From Williamsia phyllosphaerae (lineage in GTDB: Bacteria > Actinomycetota > Actinomycetes > Mycobacteriales > Mycobacteriaceae), in contig NZ_BMCS01000001.1 in the NCBI RefSeq assembly GCF_014635305.1, positions 2,356,001 through 2,420,000 of the forward strand: a stretch of DNA of 64,000 bases, in the 5' to 3' direction. Below are positions 52,876-61,974 of this stretch, one piece after another. The position numbers and the translations under genes were made by a program. Below the pieces are notes generated by a model. That model was not told the DNA's origin, did not search any database, and worked only from the letters and a program-made list of their open reading frames with translations. The stretch's first letter is position 1. Each line of letters begins with the position of its first letter.

Positions 52876-53780
52876 TGCGCGCGAGTTTCATCGTCAGCGA
52901 GGTTCTCAACGGCCTCCGGCGCAACATCACCATGACGTTGGCCATGGTGCTCACGACGGCCATCACCCTCGCCATGTTCGGCGGCGGGCTGTTGGTGGTG
53001 CAGATGGCAGACAAGTCCCAACAGATCTTCCTCGACCGCGTCGAGATGCAGATCTTCATCTCCGATCCCGTCGCCGACGCCGACCCGGAGTGCCGCGCGG
53101 CGCCGTGTTCGACGCTGCGCACGCAGATCGAGAACGAGCCCGGCGTCGACTCCGTGCAGTACATCGACCGGGCGGCCGCGTTCTCCGACGCCAAGACGAA
53201 GACGTTCGCCAACCAGCCCGACATCGCGTCGATGATCCGGGAGGACACCCTGCCGGCGTCGTTCAAGGTGCGGATGTCGGACGCGAACCGATTCGGCGCC
53301 GTGCTCGACAAATACCGCGACGCCGACGGTGTGGACGGGGTCCTCGACCAGCGGGAGCTGGTCAAACGCATCTTCAGCGTGCTCGACGGCACCCGCAACG
53401 CCGCGTTCACGGTCGCTCTGGTGCTCGCCCTCGCCGCGATCCTGCTGATAGCCAACACCGTTCAGGTCGCGGCCTACACGCGGCGAACCGAGGTCGGGAT
53501 CATGCGACTGGTGGGTGCCACCCGCTGGTACACCCAGCTGCCGTTCCTCCTCGAAGCGGTGGTCTCGGCGCTGGTCGGGTCCGTCCTGGCCATCGCGGGC
53601 CTCTTCGGGGCGAAGGTGTTGTTCTTCGACAGGGCGTTGTCTGACCTCTACGGCGTCAACATCCTGGCGCGGATCACCATCTCCGACGTCGTGTTCGTCT
53701 CGCCGTGGTTGCTGATCGCCGGTGTGGGGCTGGCGACGGTCACCGGATACGCGACGCTGCGGTTCTACGTCCGGATCTGA
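52875..53780 (+). CDS. ftsX: Cell division protein FtsX
   Basis: 301 residues. One N-terminal helix (NITMTLAMVLTTAITLAMFGGGLLVVQM), a ~135-residue extracytoplasmic domain with a Cys pair in PECRAAPCSTL, then three C-terminal helices of the FtsX type (AFTVALVLALAAILLIANTVQVAAYTRRTEVGIMRLVGAT). It controls a periplasmic or external hydrolase (RipC-type in mycobacteria) when FtsE turns over ATP. Its end overlaps the convergent GNAT gene by 16 bp. Confidence 0.95.
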   Translation: MRASFIVSEVLNGLRRNITMTLAMVLTTAITLAMFGGGLLVVQMADKSQQIFLDRVEMQIFISDPVADADPECRAAPCSTLRTQIENEPGVDSVQYIDRAAAFSDAKTKTFANQPDIASMIREDTLPASFKVRMSDANRFGAVLDKYRDADGVDGVLDQRELVKRIFSVLDGTRNAAFTVALVLALAAILLIANTVQVAAYTRRTEVGIMRLVGATRWYTQLPFLLEAVVSALVGSVLAIAGLFGAKVLFFDRALSDLYGVNILARITISDVVFVSPWLLIAGVGLATVTGYATLRFYVRI

Positions 53781-54304
53781 CGCTCGAACAACACCACGCT
53801 CATGTCGCGTCCGTAGCGTGCGGGCAGGGCGGTCTCGCGGACCTGCGTGAAGCCGAGCGATCCGTAGTAGGCGACCAGGGTGTCGTTGTGGGCCGCGGTG
53901 TCGAGTCGGAGGACGTCGTGGCCGGCGGCTCGGGTCCGCTCGACGCACCAGTCGATCATCTGGCGTCCCCACCCCGATCCCGCGTGCGCGCGGTCGACCA
54001 TCAATCCGTGGACGTAACCGGCCGGCGCGTCGTCGTCGCCCCAGAACAGCGGGTCCGACCACGCCAGGCGAACACACGCAACGATGCGACCGTCGAGTCG
54101 CGCGACGTGCCACTCGCCCAGTTCGATGCCGGCGGCGACCTCGTCGGCGGGTAGATCGCCCTCGTCCCACTGTCGGATGCCGTTCGAGGTGATCCAGCGG
54201 GCGAGCTCGTCACGCAGCGCGGCGATCACCGGCGCATCGGCGGGCACGGCGGGCTGCATCGGGGGCAGGGGAGCGGGGTCGGACGGAATGGAACGCGAAG
54301 CCAT
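53765..54304 (-). CDS. GNAT family N-acetyltransferase
   Basis: 179 residues. The acetyl-CoA loop is HGLMVDRAHAGSGWGRQMIDW (RxxGxG form), followed by LRLDTAAHNDTLVAYYGSLGFTQV. The N-terminal ~25 residues are Pro/Ala-rich. The substrate is not predictable. It is embedded between ftsX and smpB in opposite orientation. Confidence 0.85.
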   Translation of the reverse strand: MASRSIPSDPAPLPPMQPAVPADAPVIAALRDELARWITSNGIRQWDEGDLPADEVAAGIELGEWHVARLDGRIVACVRLAWSDPLFWGDDDAPAGYVHGLMVDRAHAGSGWGRQMIDWCVERTRAAGHDVLRLDTAAHNDTLVAYYGSLGFTQVRETALPARYGRDMSVVLFERQIRT

Positions 54305-54444
54305 GTGGTTAGTGTCCCTGCCGTCCGCCGCGAAGTGAAAACGATTTCCGCGTCCCCGTCGGGGTCAGTAGGCTGGCATTTCGCTTCTGCGCGCCGCTCG
54401 GGCGCGCGTGGACGACCATCGAGACGACGAGAGCAGGTGAAGAG

Positions 54445-54924
54445 ATGGTGAAGGAAAAGGGCCGCAAGGCCATCGCGACGAACCGCAAGGCGCGGCACAA
54501 CTACCTCATCCTCGACACCTACGAGGCGGGCGTCGCGTTGCTCGGGACCGAGGTCAAGAGCCTGCGCGACGGGAAGGCATCGCTCGTCGACGCGTTCGCG
54601 ACCATCGACAACGGCGAGGTCTGGCTGCGCGGGCTGCACATCGCGGAGTACGGCAACGGGTCGTGGACGAACCACGCGCCTCGTCGCAACCGCAAGCTGC
54701 TGCTGCATCGTCGCGAGATCGACGGTCTGACGGGCAAGATCCAGACGGGCAACCTGACGCTGGTCCCGCTGTCGATGTACTTCAACGAGGGCAAGGTCAA
54801 GGTCGAGTTGGCCCTGGCCCAGGGCAAGCAGGCCCACGACAAGCGCCGCGCGCTCGCCGAGCGGACCGCGGTCCGCGAGGTCACCCGCGAGCTCGGACGC
54901 CGCGTCAAGGGCATGCCCGGCTGA
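54445..54924 (+). CDS. smpB: SsrA-binding protein SmpB
   Basis: 159 residues. [32 protein letters not shown] is the SmpB core. [17 protein letters not shown] and [17 protein letters not shown] complete the domain, and the C-terminal basic tail ([16 protein letters not shown]) inserts into the decoding centre. It delivers tmRNA to stalled ribosomes. The ssrA gene follows 84 bp downstream. Confidence 0.97.
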   Translation: MVKEKGRKAIATNRKARHNYLILDTYEAGVALLGTEVKSLRDGKASLVDAFATIDNGEVWLRGLHIAEYGNGSWTNHAPRRNRKLLLHRREIDGLTGKIQTGNLTLVPLSMYFNEGKVKVELALAQGKQAHDKRRALAERTAVREVTRELGRRVKGMPG

Positions 54925-55008
54925 GTCGCCGAGGCGAAATCGGAATGAATTCGTCGGTACGGCTTGTTAGTATCAATCGTTCGCTGTGTCAGCGGCGGAC
55001 ACCTACAC

Positions 55009-55373
55009 GGGGCTGAACGGTTTCGACTGCGTGCATCGATGTAGGGGAAGCGTGTCGGTGCAGGCGAGAGACCACCGTGAGCGTCATCGCAACCAATTAA
55101 GCGCCGATAAGAATCAGCGCGACTACGCCCTCGCCGCCTGAGCGAGCGCTAGTCTGTCGGCCCGGGTGTGCTCCCGCCCCGGGTACCGGCATCATTCAGG
55201 GAGCTCACCGTCCTCCTCGGTCGCGGAGGGGGACGGGACATCCAACAGCGACTGGGATCGTCATCTCGGCTTGTTCGCGTGACCGAGAGATCCGAGTAGA
55301 GGCGTAGCGAACTGCACACGGAGAAGCCCTACTGACATGACGAAGGACCCGGGTTCGATTCCCGGCAGCTCCA
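55009..55373 (+). ncRNA. ssrA: Transfer-messenger RNA (tmRNA)
   Basis: It starts GGGGCTGAACGGTTTCGACT, the hallmark tmRNA 5' end, and closes with a TTCGATT T-loop and CAGCTCCA, whose CAGCTCC pairs with the 5' GGGGCTG. The tag frame runs from GCC 55103 to TGA 55139-55141 and encodes ADKNQRDYALAA, with the -ALAA degradation end. The mature 3' CCA is not encoded. It rescues stalled ribosomes with SmpB. Confidence 0.97.
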
Positions 55374-55379
55374 CCGTCA

Positions 55380-55419
55380 CAGAACGGACCAGGACATCAG
55401 TCCTGGTCCGTTCTGCGTT
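55380..55419 (+). terminator. Terminator of ssrA
   Basis: Perfect 16-bp stem CAGAACGGACCAGGAC / GTCCTGGTCCGTTCTG with loop ATCA, followed by CGTTT. It starts 7 bp after the tmRNA end. Confidence 0.9.
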
Positions 55420-55440
55420 TCGCGATGTGCCCGACTGAGT

Positions 55441-55499
55441 TCGTCCGATATACGGCGGTTCGAGGGCATATTGCCCTTGATCAGCTCTATGTCGGACGA
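55441..55499. repeat. 59-bp palindromic element, copy 1
   Basis: Outer arms TCGTCCGA (55441) / TCGGACGA (55492) surround a central AGGGCA-TAT-TGCCCT palindrome. The reverse complement of this copy matches copy 2 (56340-56398) over most of its first 37 bp, so the two copies are inverted relative to each other and bracket the AbiEi/DUF559 gene relic. Confidence 0.85.
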
Positions 55500-55537
55500 T
55501 CTCGACGGATCCCGGCGGGCGCGGCCACCGTCCAACA

Positions 55538-56352
55538 TTGGTGGAACACGGAGTCTTCAGTCGAGCCGAGCTCGCTCGCCTCGGGATGACGGAGCCGCAG
55601 GTACGTCGAGCCGTCCGGTCCGGTGACCTGATCCGGCTGAGGTCGGCTGATACGTCCGTCCCGACGCGGACCCGACAGTGGTGGCCGGGGTGCGCGCAGG
55701 CGGAGTTCTCGGCTGTGTCTCGGCTCCGCGGCGGCACGGCGTGTGGATCGCACCGGGGTACGACACGGTGCACACCAGGGCGAGCAAGAGTCTTCGCGGA
55801 TCGGTGCCGAGGCGTTGCCGCGCACCGGGACCGCCACTTCCGACGTCGGCTGCTGTCGACCCTGTCGATGTCGCGCTCCGATGCGCGGTGCTGTGCATGA
55901 GCGACGAGCACTGGATCGCTGCCTGCGATTCGGCACTGGAGTCCGGACTCGTCGACCGCGCCGACCTGGACGCCGTCCTCAACGCCCGAGGCAGATCTCT
56001 GTTGTCGAAATGCGACGAGCACTCTCAATCGGGTATGGAGTCCATCTGTCGAGTTCGCCTGCGTGCGCTGCGATTCGGTGTGGTCGTCCAGCCGAAGATC
56101 GCCGGCGTCGGAAAGGTGGACCTGCGGGTGGGCAAGTTGCTCATCGAGTGCGACAGCAAGACCCATCACACGAGTCTGGAGAACTACCAGAATGATCGGC
56201 GCCGCTACCGGTCTGCGCTCGTCACGGGATGGATGACGATGCGGGTGACCTATGACGACGTCCTGTACGGCTGGGATGGCGTGCTCGACGATGTCCAGAC
56301 CATCACCCGTGCCGACCGTCACCGAATCCGTGGCAGAAATCGTCCGGCATAG
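55538..56352 (+). pseudogene. Decayed AbiEi-type wHTH / DUF559 nuclease-like gene
   Basis: The N-terminal wing-HTH (HGVFSRAELARLGMTEPQVR, as in AbiEi-type proteins) is read from 55538, but the rest of the family sequence continues in another frame from about 55651 (TVVAGVRAGGVLGCVSA). A frameshift occurs near 55641-55646, and the downstream frame also has TGA (55648) where the family has Trp, in GWY-type context. An upstream ATG at 55489 (MSDDLDGS) is again out of frame. The C-terminal DUF559 part (to 56352) is intact: ESICRVRLRAL, VDLRVG and LIECDSK, a PD-(D/E)XK-like set. A GTG at 55678 could still express it. Confidence 0.75.
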
Positions 56353-56398
56353 ACCTCATCAAGGGCATATTGCCCTTCATGCCACCCCTGTCGGACGA
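56340..56398. repeat. 59-bp palindromic element, copy 2
   Basis: TCGTCCG (56340) / TCGGACGA (56391) arms with central AAGGGCA-TAT-TGCCCTT. It is exactly the same length as copy 1 and in inverted orientation. It overlaps the last codons and stop of the DUF559 relic. Confidence 0.85.
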
Positions 56399-56494
56399 AG
56401 TCCGCTGCTCCCGGGAGAACGGCTGCTGGTAACGCGGCGTACCACCCCGGCGATGTCCTGTGTGACTGATTCGTACCCGAACAAAGGACCCCTC

Positions 56495-57052
56495 GTGCGC
56501 CGACTCCTCGTCCTTCCCGTCGCCCTTGCTGCTGCAGCGGTTTTGCTCACCGCCTGCGGCTCCGACACCGATTCGTCGGCCACTGTCTCGTCGACGCCCG
56601 CCTCTGCCTCGGTGTCCGCGGCAGCGCCGTCCACCACCGCGGCGTCAACCTCGTCGTCGGCGCCGGAGGCTGAGGCCGACGAGGCAGCACCCGCGCCCAC
56701 GGTGAGCGACGAGATCGTGGACGGACCGCCGCCCGCGGCAACGCAGACCCAGGCGCCGAAGTCGCCGTTGGGCAGTGACGCATGCACTTTCGCAACCGAG
56801 GATTCGCTGATGGCAGCGCTGCGGTCGAGCCCGGCCTTCAACCGGACGGCAAGCCCGACGGGCTTCCGCCGGATCCAGTGTTCGACGCCCTTCGCCCTCG
56901 CCTCGACCTCCGGGACCCCGCAATCGTCGGGAGTGCTGTTCCAGCGCACCGGACAGAGCTGGACCGTCCTGGATGTCGGGTCGGCGATCCAGTGCGCGCA
57001 GTACGGCGTGACCGCGGCGCAGGCCCCGGCACTCGAGGGATGCGTCGTCTGA
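56495..57052 (+). CDS. Lipoprotein of unknown function
   Basis: 185 residues from GTG 56495 with AAAGGA upstream. A basic start and hydrophobic segment end in lipobox LLTACGS. A ~75-residue Ser/Thr/Ala/Pro-rich linker follows. The C-terminal ~85 residues hold three Cys (DACTF, IQCST, IQCAQ and a last EGCVV), likely a disulphide-bonded small domain. No family is recognised. It lies next to the DUF559 relic but has its own signals. Confidence 0.75.
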   Translation: MRRLLVLPVALAAAAVLLTACGSDTDSSATVSSTPASASVSAAAPSTTAASTSSSAPEAEADEAAPAPTVSDEIVDGPPPAATQTQAPKSPLGSDACTFATEDSLMAALRSSPAFNRTASPTGFRRIQCSTPFALASTSGTPQSSGVLFQRTGQSWTVLDVGSAIQCAQYGVTAAQAPALEGCVV

Positions 57053-57141
57053 TCAGGAAGGAATGCCTCCCCGACGATGAGCGTTGGAAACGATCGTGGG
57101 CCTGAGATTCGGGCCTGCCATCAACTCCTGGAGGACGCCCG

Positions 57142-57990
57142 ATGACCTCGGTTCCGACCATTGCACTCAACGACGGACGCAGCATCCCGCAACTCGGGTT
57201 CGGTGTGTTCCAGATCGACGCCGACGAGACCGCCAAGGCCACCCGCCTCGCGCTCGAGACCGGCTACCGGCACATCGACACCGCGCAGATGTACGGCAAC
57301 GAGAAGCAGGTCGGCGAGGGCATCCGCGACTCGGGAATCGCCCGTGACGACATCTGGGTGACCACCAAGCTCAACAACGGTTTCCACCGTCCCGACGACG
57401 CGAAGCGCTCGTTCGACGAGAGCCTCGAGAAGCTCGGACTCGACCATGTCGACCTGTTCCTCATCCACTGGCCGTTGCCCACCCGGTACGACGGCGACTT
57501 CGTGACCACCTGGAACACGCTCATCGAGTTCCAGGAGGAGGGTCGCGCCAAGTCCATCGGCGTCTCGAACTTCCAGCCGACGCACCTCGACAAGCTGGCC
57601 GCGGAGACCTCGGTCGTGCCGTCGGTCAACCAGATCGAGGTCCACCCGTACTTCACCAACACCGAGGCGATCGCCTACGGCACCGAGCACGGCATCGCGA
57701 CCGAGGCATGGTCGCCGATCGCGCAGGGCAAGGTGCTCGACGACGACGTCATCGGGAAGATCGCCGAGCGGGTCGGCAAGTCGACCGCCCAGGTGACGCT
57801 GCGGTGGCACATCCAGCACGGGAACATCATCTTCCCGAAGTCGGTGACCGAGCAGCGCGTCAAGGACAACTTCGACATCTTCGACTTCGAGCTCTCCGCA
57901 GACGACGTCGCCGCACTCGACGGCCTCGACAAGGGCGAAGACGGACGCACCGGCCCCAACCCGGACACGTTCGACTACATCCCCGACTGA
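57142..57990 (+). CDS. Aldo/keto reductase (2,5-diketogluconate reductase-like)
   Basis: 282 residues with GGAGG before ATG 57142. The catalytic tetrad is clear: GYRHIDTAQMYGNEKQVG (Asp, Tyr), WVTTKLNN (Lys) and DLFLIHWPLP (His). GVSNFQPTHLDKL and the IIFPKSV cofactor loop (NADPH) complete the AKR fold. Members reduce aldehydes and ketones; the substrate here is unknown. Confidence 0.92.
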   Translation: MTSVPTIALNDGRSIPQLGFGVFQIDADETAKATRLALETGYRHIDTAQMYGNEKQVGEGIRDSGIARDDIWVTTKLNNGFHRPDDAKRSFDESLEKLGLDHVDLFLIHWPLPTRYDGDFVTTWNTLIEFQEEGRAKSIGVSNFQPTHLDKLAAETSVVPSVNQIEVHPYFTNTEAIAYGTEHGIATEAWSPIAQGKVLDDDVIGKIAERVGKSTAQVTLRWHIQHGNIIFPKSVTEQRVKDNFDIFDFELSADDVAALDGLDKGEDGRTGPNPDTFDYIPD

Positions 57991-58025
57991 ATGACTTCCC
58001 GGACCACGTGAACCGGGAGAACGAG

Positions 58026-58062
58026 AAGACCCGGCAGGGGTGATCCTTCTGCCGGGTCTTTT
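58026..58062 (+). terminator. Terminator of the aldo/keto reductase gene
   Basis: Perfect 12-bp stem AAGACCCGGCAG / CTGCCGGGTCTT with 11-nt loop and a TTTT run. It starts 36 bp after the stop codon and lies between convergent genes. Confidence 0.9.
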
Positions 58063-58076
58063 CATGTCGGGACCTC

Positions 58077-59360
58077 TCAGGTGCCGGCTCCGGTGTCGAT
58101 CCGCTCGTGCAGCCACGGCAGGGCATCGGCAAGTGCGATCGCACCGAACGACCAGGTGTGCGGTCCGGCGCGATAGACCTCGGTGGTCGTCACGCCGAGC
58201 GAATCGGCCAGCGACGACAGCTGTTTCGCCGCGGTGATCTGACTCGACCCCAGCTGACCGCCGGACCGCTTGCCCTCGGACTGGAACCAGCCCGCGAGGT
58301 CGGTGTACCGACCGTGCGCGCGCATCACCGTGGCCGGGTCGAAACGGTCCCACGCGTCGCTGTCGCCGCCGTAGAGCGTCTTGATCGTGTTCTGTTTGTC
58401 GCCCACGTTGGGGCCGATGTCGCCGGAGATGTCGACGAAGGTGGCGAAGTCGTCGGGGTGCCGCACGGCGAGGTCGATGGCGCAGGTGCCGCCCATCGAC
58501 CAGCCGACCACGGCCCAGTTGCGGGCCGCGGACGCCGCCGCGAAGTGCGAGATGACGTATGGACGGACCTCGTCGACGATGTGGGTGTCGACGTTGCCGC
58601 GCGGGCCGTCGACGCACTCGGTGTCGTTGCTGAATCCGCCGGAGGGGTCGACGAGCACGAGGATCGGGGCCCGACCGCCGTGGTCGCGGGCGTAGGCGTC
58701 GACGACCTCGAGGGCGTTGCCGCTGCGCACCCAGTCCTCGGGGGTGTTGATGACCCCACCGATCATCACCACGGCGGGCAGACGCGGTGGCGTCGGCCCC
58801 GCGAACCACGCCGGTGGCAGGTAGACGTACTCGGTGCGGTGACGGAAGTGGCTGAGCGAATTCGGGGCGTCGAAGGGGACGATCCGGCCGGTCTCGGTGG
58901 GCTTGTCGCGGTAGGAGGCCAGCTTCGCGACGGTCGTCTGGTTGGGCAGGGGTCCTGCGGTGATGCCGTCCCACGCGCGGGTCAGTGTGGGGTAGTAGCC
59001 CGACCACTGGTTCGCGATCAGGGCCACGCTCACCAGCGTCAGAGGGAGCGCGACCGCGGCTGCCGCGTGCTGCCACCACCGGGCGTGCCGCGCCCCCGCG
59101 GCGATGACGACGACCATCGCCGCGGCGATCGCCGCGAAGATCCAGAACAGCACCGGCGCCGAGTCCGGGGCCAGTCCGCGGTGGTCGAGATAGAGGTATA
59201 GGCCGACCGCGGTCACCGCACCGACGCCGATGGCGACGGGTACCCACACCGTTCGCCACCGGCGGGTGCGCCAACCGACGGCCGTGATGACCAGCGCTGC
59301 CGCGATCACCTCGACGACGGTCGGGAACCAACCGGTCAGCAGGTGGACGTCCAGCGCCAT
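58077..59360 (-). CDS. Membrane-anchored alpha/beta hydrolase (esterase / mycolyltransferase-like)
   Basis: 427 residues from ATG 59360 (MALDVHLLTGWFP). TTG 59441 would give 454, but neither start has a good ribosome site. About four hydrophobic helices lie in the first ~140 residues, then an external esterase domain. VVGWSMGGTCAIDLAVRHPDDF holds the nucleophile, GGFSNDTECVDGPRGNVDTHIVDEVRPYV is typical of esterase D / antigen 85-like proteins, and GPHTWSFGA holds the His. It may act on cell-envelope esters. Mycolyl transfer is only a possibility. Confidence 0.82.
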   Translation of the reverse strand: MALDVHLLTGWFPTVVEVIAAALVITAVGWRTRRWRTVWVPVAIGVGAVTAVGLYLYLDHRGLAPDSAPVLFWIFAAIAAAMVVVIAAGARHARWWQHAAAAVALPLTLVSVALIANQWSGYYPTLTRAWDGITAGPLPNQTTVAKLASYRDKPTETGRIVPFDAPNSLSHFRHRTEYVYLPPAWFAGPTPPRLPAVVMIGGVINTPEDWVRSGNALEVVDAYARDHGGRAPILVLVDPSGGFSNDTECVDGPRGNVDTHIVDEVRPYVISHFAAASAARNWAVVGWSMGGTCAIDLAVRHPDDFATFVDISGDIGPNVGDKQNTIKTLYGGDSDAWDRFDPATVMRAHGRYTDLAGWFQSEGKRSGGQLGSSQITAAKQLSSLADSLGVTTTEVYRAGPHTWSFGAIALADALPWLHERIDTGAGT

Positions 59361-59511
59361 CGCCGTGTGGCGGGCAGGGCTGTACTGCCACTGCTCCGCG
59401 CTCACCACGACGTCGACACCACGCACCTGATGATGATGCAACCGTCACCTGTTGGATTGCTGTGAATCCGCGCGAATTCGTCTGAGCGCGGTGTGATCGC
59501 GCTCACGGGAC

Positions 59512-60105
59512 TCACTGGGCGATCGCGGTACGCACGAAGTCGATGGCCGCGCGCTGCCACCAACCGATGTGGTCGAGCATCGCGTGCCCGCCGTCCGGGA
59601 CGGGTACGAACGTCGCGTCGAAGCCCGCGGCCGCGAGCTCATCGATCCCCTTCGCGGTGCGATGCGGGTACGTGCGGGTGTCGGCGGTGCCGTGCATCGC
59701 CACGACCCGCACACCGGGATGGATGCGTCGCCAGTCGGCGTACTGCCACCACGGCGCCAGCGCCAACACCCCGTGCACACGGGGATCGGCCGCGAGATGC
59801 GCCGCGACCCGACCACCCATGGAATGACCGATCACATGGATCGGCACACCCGGATGCCGAGCCGCGGATTCCTCGAGTGCGGCCCACGCGTACGGCATCG
59901 GACTGGCCTGGCCCCCGTTCCATCCGTAGACGCGGTAGCGCACCTGGCGGACGGCGACGCGACCACCGAACGCGGCGGCGATCGACCACGTGAACGGGTA
60001 CATCCGCAGCGCCGACGGCGAGCGCCACGAACTCTTCTCGTAACTCGAATCGGTACCGCCGGGGAGCACCAACACCACGGCGGACACCGTGCGGCGGGCA
60101 ACCAT
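59512..60105 (-). CDS. Alpha/beta fold hydrolase (dienelactone hydrolase-like)
   Basis: 197 residues from ATG 60105; GTG 60108 with GAGGAG upstream is nearly equal. LVLPGGTDSS is the oxyanion strand, HVIGHSMGGRVAAHLAAD the nucleophile elbow (about residue 94). MHGTADTRTYP holds the Asp, and DGGHAMLDH the His. Small cytosolic esterase of unknown substrate. It is divergent from pgm. Confidence 0.82.
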   Translation of the reverse strand: MVARRTVSAVVLVLPGGTDSSYEKSSWRSPSALRMYPFTWSIAAAFGGRVAVRQVRYRVYGWNGGQASPMPYAWAALEESAARHPGVPIHVIGHSMGGRVAAHLAADPRVHGVLALAPWWQYADWRRIHPGVRVVAMHGTADTRTYPHRTAKGIDELAAAGFDATFVPVPDGGHAMLDHIGWWQRAAIDFVRTAIAQ

Positions 60106-60175
60106 CACAGACACACTCCTCGACGTCTCGGCGGTGACTATCCGCGTGCAGACCATACCCGGGCGCAATGTTTGG

Positions 60176-60203
60176 CAGAATCCTGCGGAGCAGGACAATT
60201 CTG
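60176..60203 (+). promoter_or_regulatory. Leader hairpin upstream of pgm
   Basis: CAGAAT-CCTGC-GGA-GCAGG-aca-ATTCTG forms an 11-bp stem with a 3-nt bulge. It lies 30-60 nt before the pgm start. A role in attenuation or RNA stability is possible. Confidence 0.35.
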
Positions 60204-60234
60204 ACGCGGGCACGGCGAAGGGCGATATCCAGAC

Positions 60235-61872
60235 ATGGCGCACGAGCGGGCCGGCACTCCGGCACTTCCAGAGGACCTCGTCGACATCGGGGCGCTCGAA
60301 GACGCCTACTACACGACGGTCCCGGACCCGGAAGATCCGTTGCAGCAGGTCGTGTTCGGCACCTCGGGTCATCGTGGTTCGAGCCTCGACGCCGCGTTCA
60401 CCGAATCGCACATCGTGGCGACGACCGCCGCGATCATCGAGTACCGACGGGGCGCAGGCATCGGCGGCCCGCTGTTCATCGGCTTCGACACCCACGCATT
60501 GTCGCGACCGGCGTGGCGGACCGCGATCGAGGTGCTCGTCGGTGCGGGCATCGAGGTCTGCATCGACGAGTTGAGCAGGCACACACCGACTCCCGCGGTC
60601 AGTCACGCGATCCTGGTGCACAACCGTGCGGGGGGACCGGAGGCCGACGGCATCGTCGTCACACCCTCACACAACCCACCCCGCGACGGTGGCTTCAAGT
60701 ACAACCCGCCCAACGGTGGGCCCGCCGACTCGTCGATCACCACCGGAATCGCCGATCGCGCAAACGAACTGCTGCGCGGGGGGCTGACCTCGATCCCGCG
60801 GGTACCGTTCGAACGCGCGATCCATTCCGATCTCGTCGTCAAATATCCTTTCAGCACAACCTATGTCGACAGTCTCTCCACCGTCGTCGACATGACCGCC
60901 ATCCGCGAGGCGGGCATCCGCATCGGCGCCGACCCGCTCGGCGGGGCCTCGGTGGGGTACTGGGCCGAGATCGGCTTCATGTACAACCTCGCGAACCTGA
61001 CGGTCGTGAACCCGACCGTCGACCCGCAGTTCGGGTTCATGACCCTCGACACCGACGGCAAGATCCGGATGGACTGCTCGTCGCCCAACGCGATGGCGTC
61101 GCTGATCGCCGTCCGCGACAGTTACGACATCGCCACCGGCAACGACGCCGACGCCGACCGGCACGGGATCGTCACCCCCGACGGCGGGCTGATGAACCCG
61201 AACCACTTCCTGGCCGTCGCGATCGACTACCTGTTCACCCACCGGCCCGGCTGGAACGCCTCCGCCGCGGTCGGCAAGACCCTGGTGAGCTCGTCGATGA
61301 TCGACCGCGTGGTGGCGAACATCGGCCGTCGGATGGTCGAGGTGCCGGTCGGCTTCAAGTGGTTTGTCCCCGGTCTGCTCAGCGGCGACATCGCCTTCGG
61401 TGGCGAGGAGAGTGCCGGCGCGTCGTTCCTGCAGACCGACGGAGGCGTCTGGTCCACCGACAAGGACGGGATCATCATGGCACTGCTGGCGTCGGAGATC
61501 CTGGCCGTGACGGGCAAGTCCCCGTCGCAGCGCTACGCCGAACTCACCGAGCAGTTCGGTGACCCCGCCTATGCGCGGATCGACGCCCCGGCGAGTCGGG
61601 CGCAGAAGGCGCTGCTCGGCAGGCTGTCTGCGTCGCAGGTGTCGGCGACGTCGCTGGCGGGGGAGCCGATCACGGCGATCCTGACCGAGGCGCCGGGCAA
61701 CGGTGCCGCGATCGGTGGACTCAAGGTCGTCACCGAGAACGCCTGGTTCGCCGCCCGCCCGTCGGGAACCGAGGACCTGTACAAGATCTACGCCGAATCC
61801 TTCAACGGCCCAGACCATCTCACGCAGGTCCAGGAAGAGGCTCAGGCGCTCGTCGACGGCGTCCTGAGCTGA
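60235..61872 (+). CDS. pgm: Phosphoglucomutase (alpha-D-glucose phosphate-specific)
   Basis: 545 residues. [15 protein letters not shown] is the N-terminal signature. [22 protein letters not shown] has the phosphorylated Ser (about residue 145), [15 protein letters not shown] binds Mg2+, GFKWFVPGL and [11 protein letters not shown] are sugar-binding loops, and [17 protein letters not shown] is the phosphate-binding loop. It interconverts glucose 1- and 6-phosphate for glycogen, trehalose and cell-envelope sugar supply. Confidence 0.97.
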   Translation: MAHERAGTPALPEDLVDIGALEDAYYTTVPDPEDPLQQVVFGTSGHRGSSLDAAFTESHIVATTAAIIEYRRGAGIGGPLFIGFDTHALSRPAWRTAIEVLVGAGIEVCIDELSRHTPTPAVSHAILVHNRAGGPEADGIVVTPSHNPPRDGGFKYNPPNGGPADSSITTGIADRANELLRGGLTSIPRVPFERAIHSDLVVKYPFSTTYVDSLSTVVDMTAIREAGIRIGADPLGGASVGYWAEIGFMYNLANLTVVNPTVDPQFGFMTLDTDGKIRMDCSSPNAMASLIAVRDSYDIATGNDADADRHGIVTPDGGLMNPNHFLAVAIDYLFTHRPGWNASAAVGKTLVSSSMIDRVVANIGRRMVEVPVGFKWFVPGLLSGDIAFGGEESAGASFLQTDGGVWSTDKDGIIMALLASEILAVTGKSPSQRYAELTEQFGDPAYARIDAPASRAQKALLGRLSASQVSATSLAGEPITAILTEAPGNGAAIGGLKVVTENAWFAARPSGTEDLYKIYAESFNGPDHLTQVQEEAQALVDGVLS

Positions 61873-61974
61873 GGGAGATCGAGCGGAGACGCTCAGATTT
61901 CTCTCAGTCGCGGTTGGCTAATGTGACGGCGTGACGTGCGTGTGCTCATCAGATGACGGCGAAGGACAGCGGTG

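Noticed and set aside
55441..56398. Ordinary IS terminal repeats
   Set aside because: No transposase frame, no target duplication that I can see, and the elements are internally palindromic, unlike IS ends.
59361..59441. TTG-started 27-residue extension of the membrane hydrolase
   Set aside because: Weak ribosome site and His-rich non-family sequence; the ATG at 59360 fits family N-termini better, although it is not proven.
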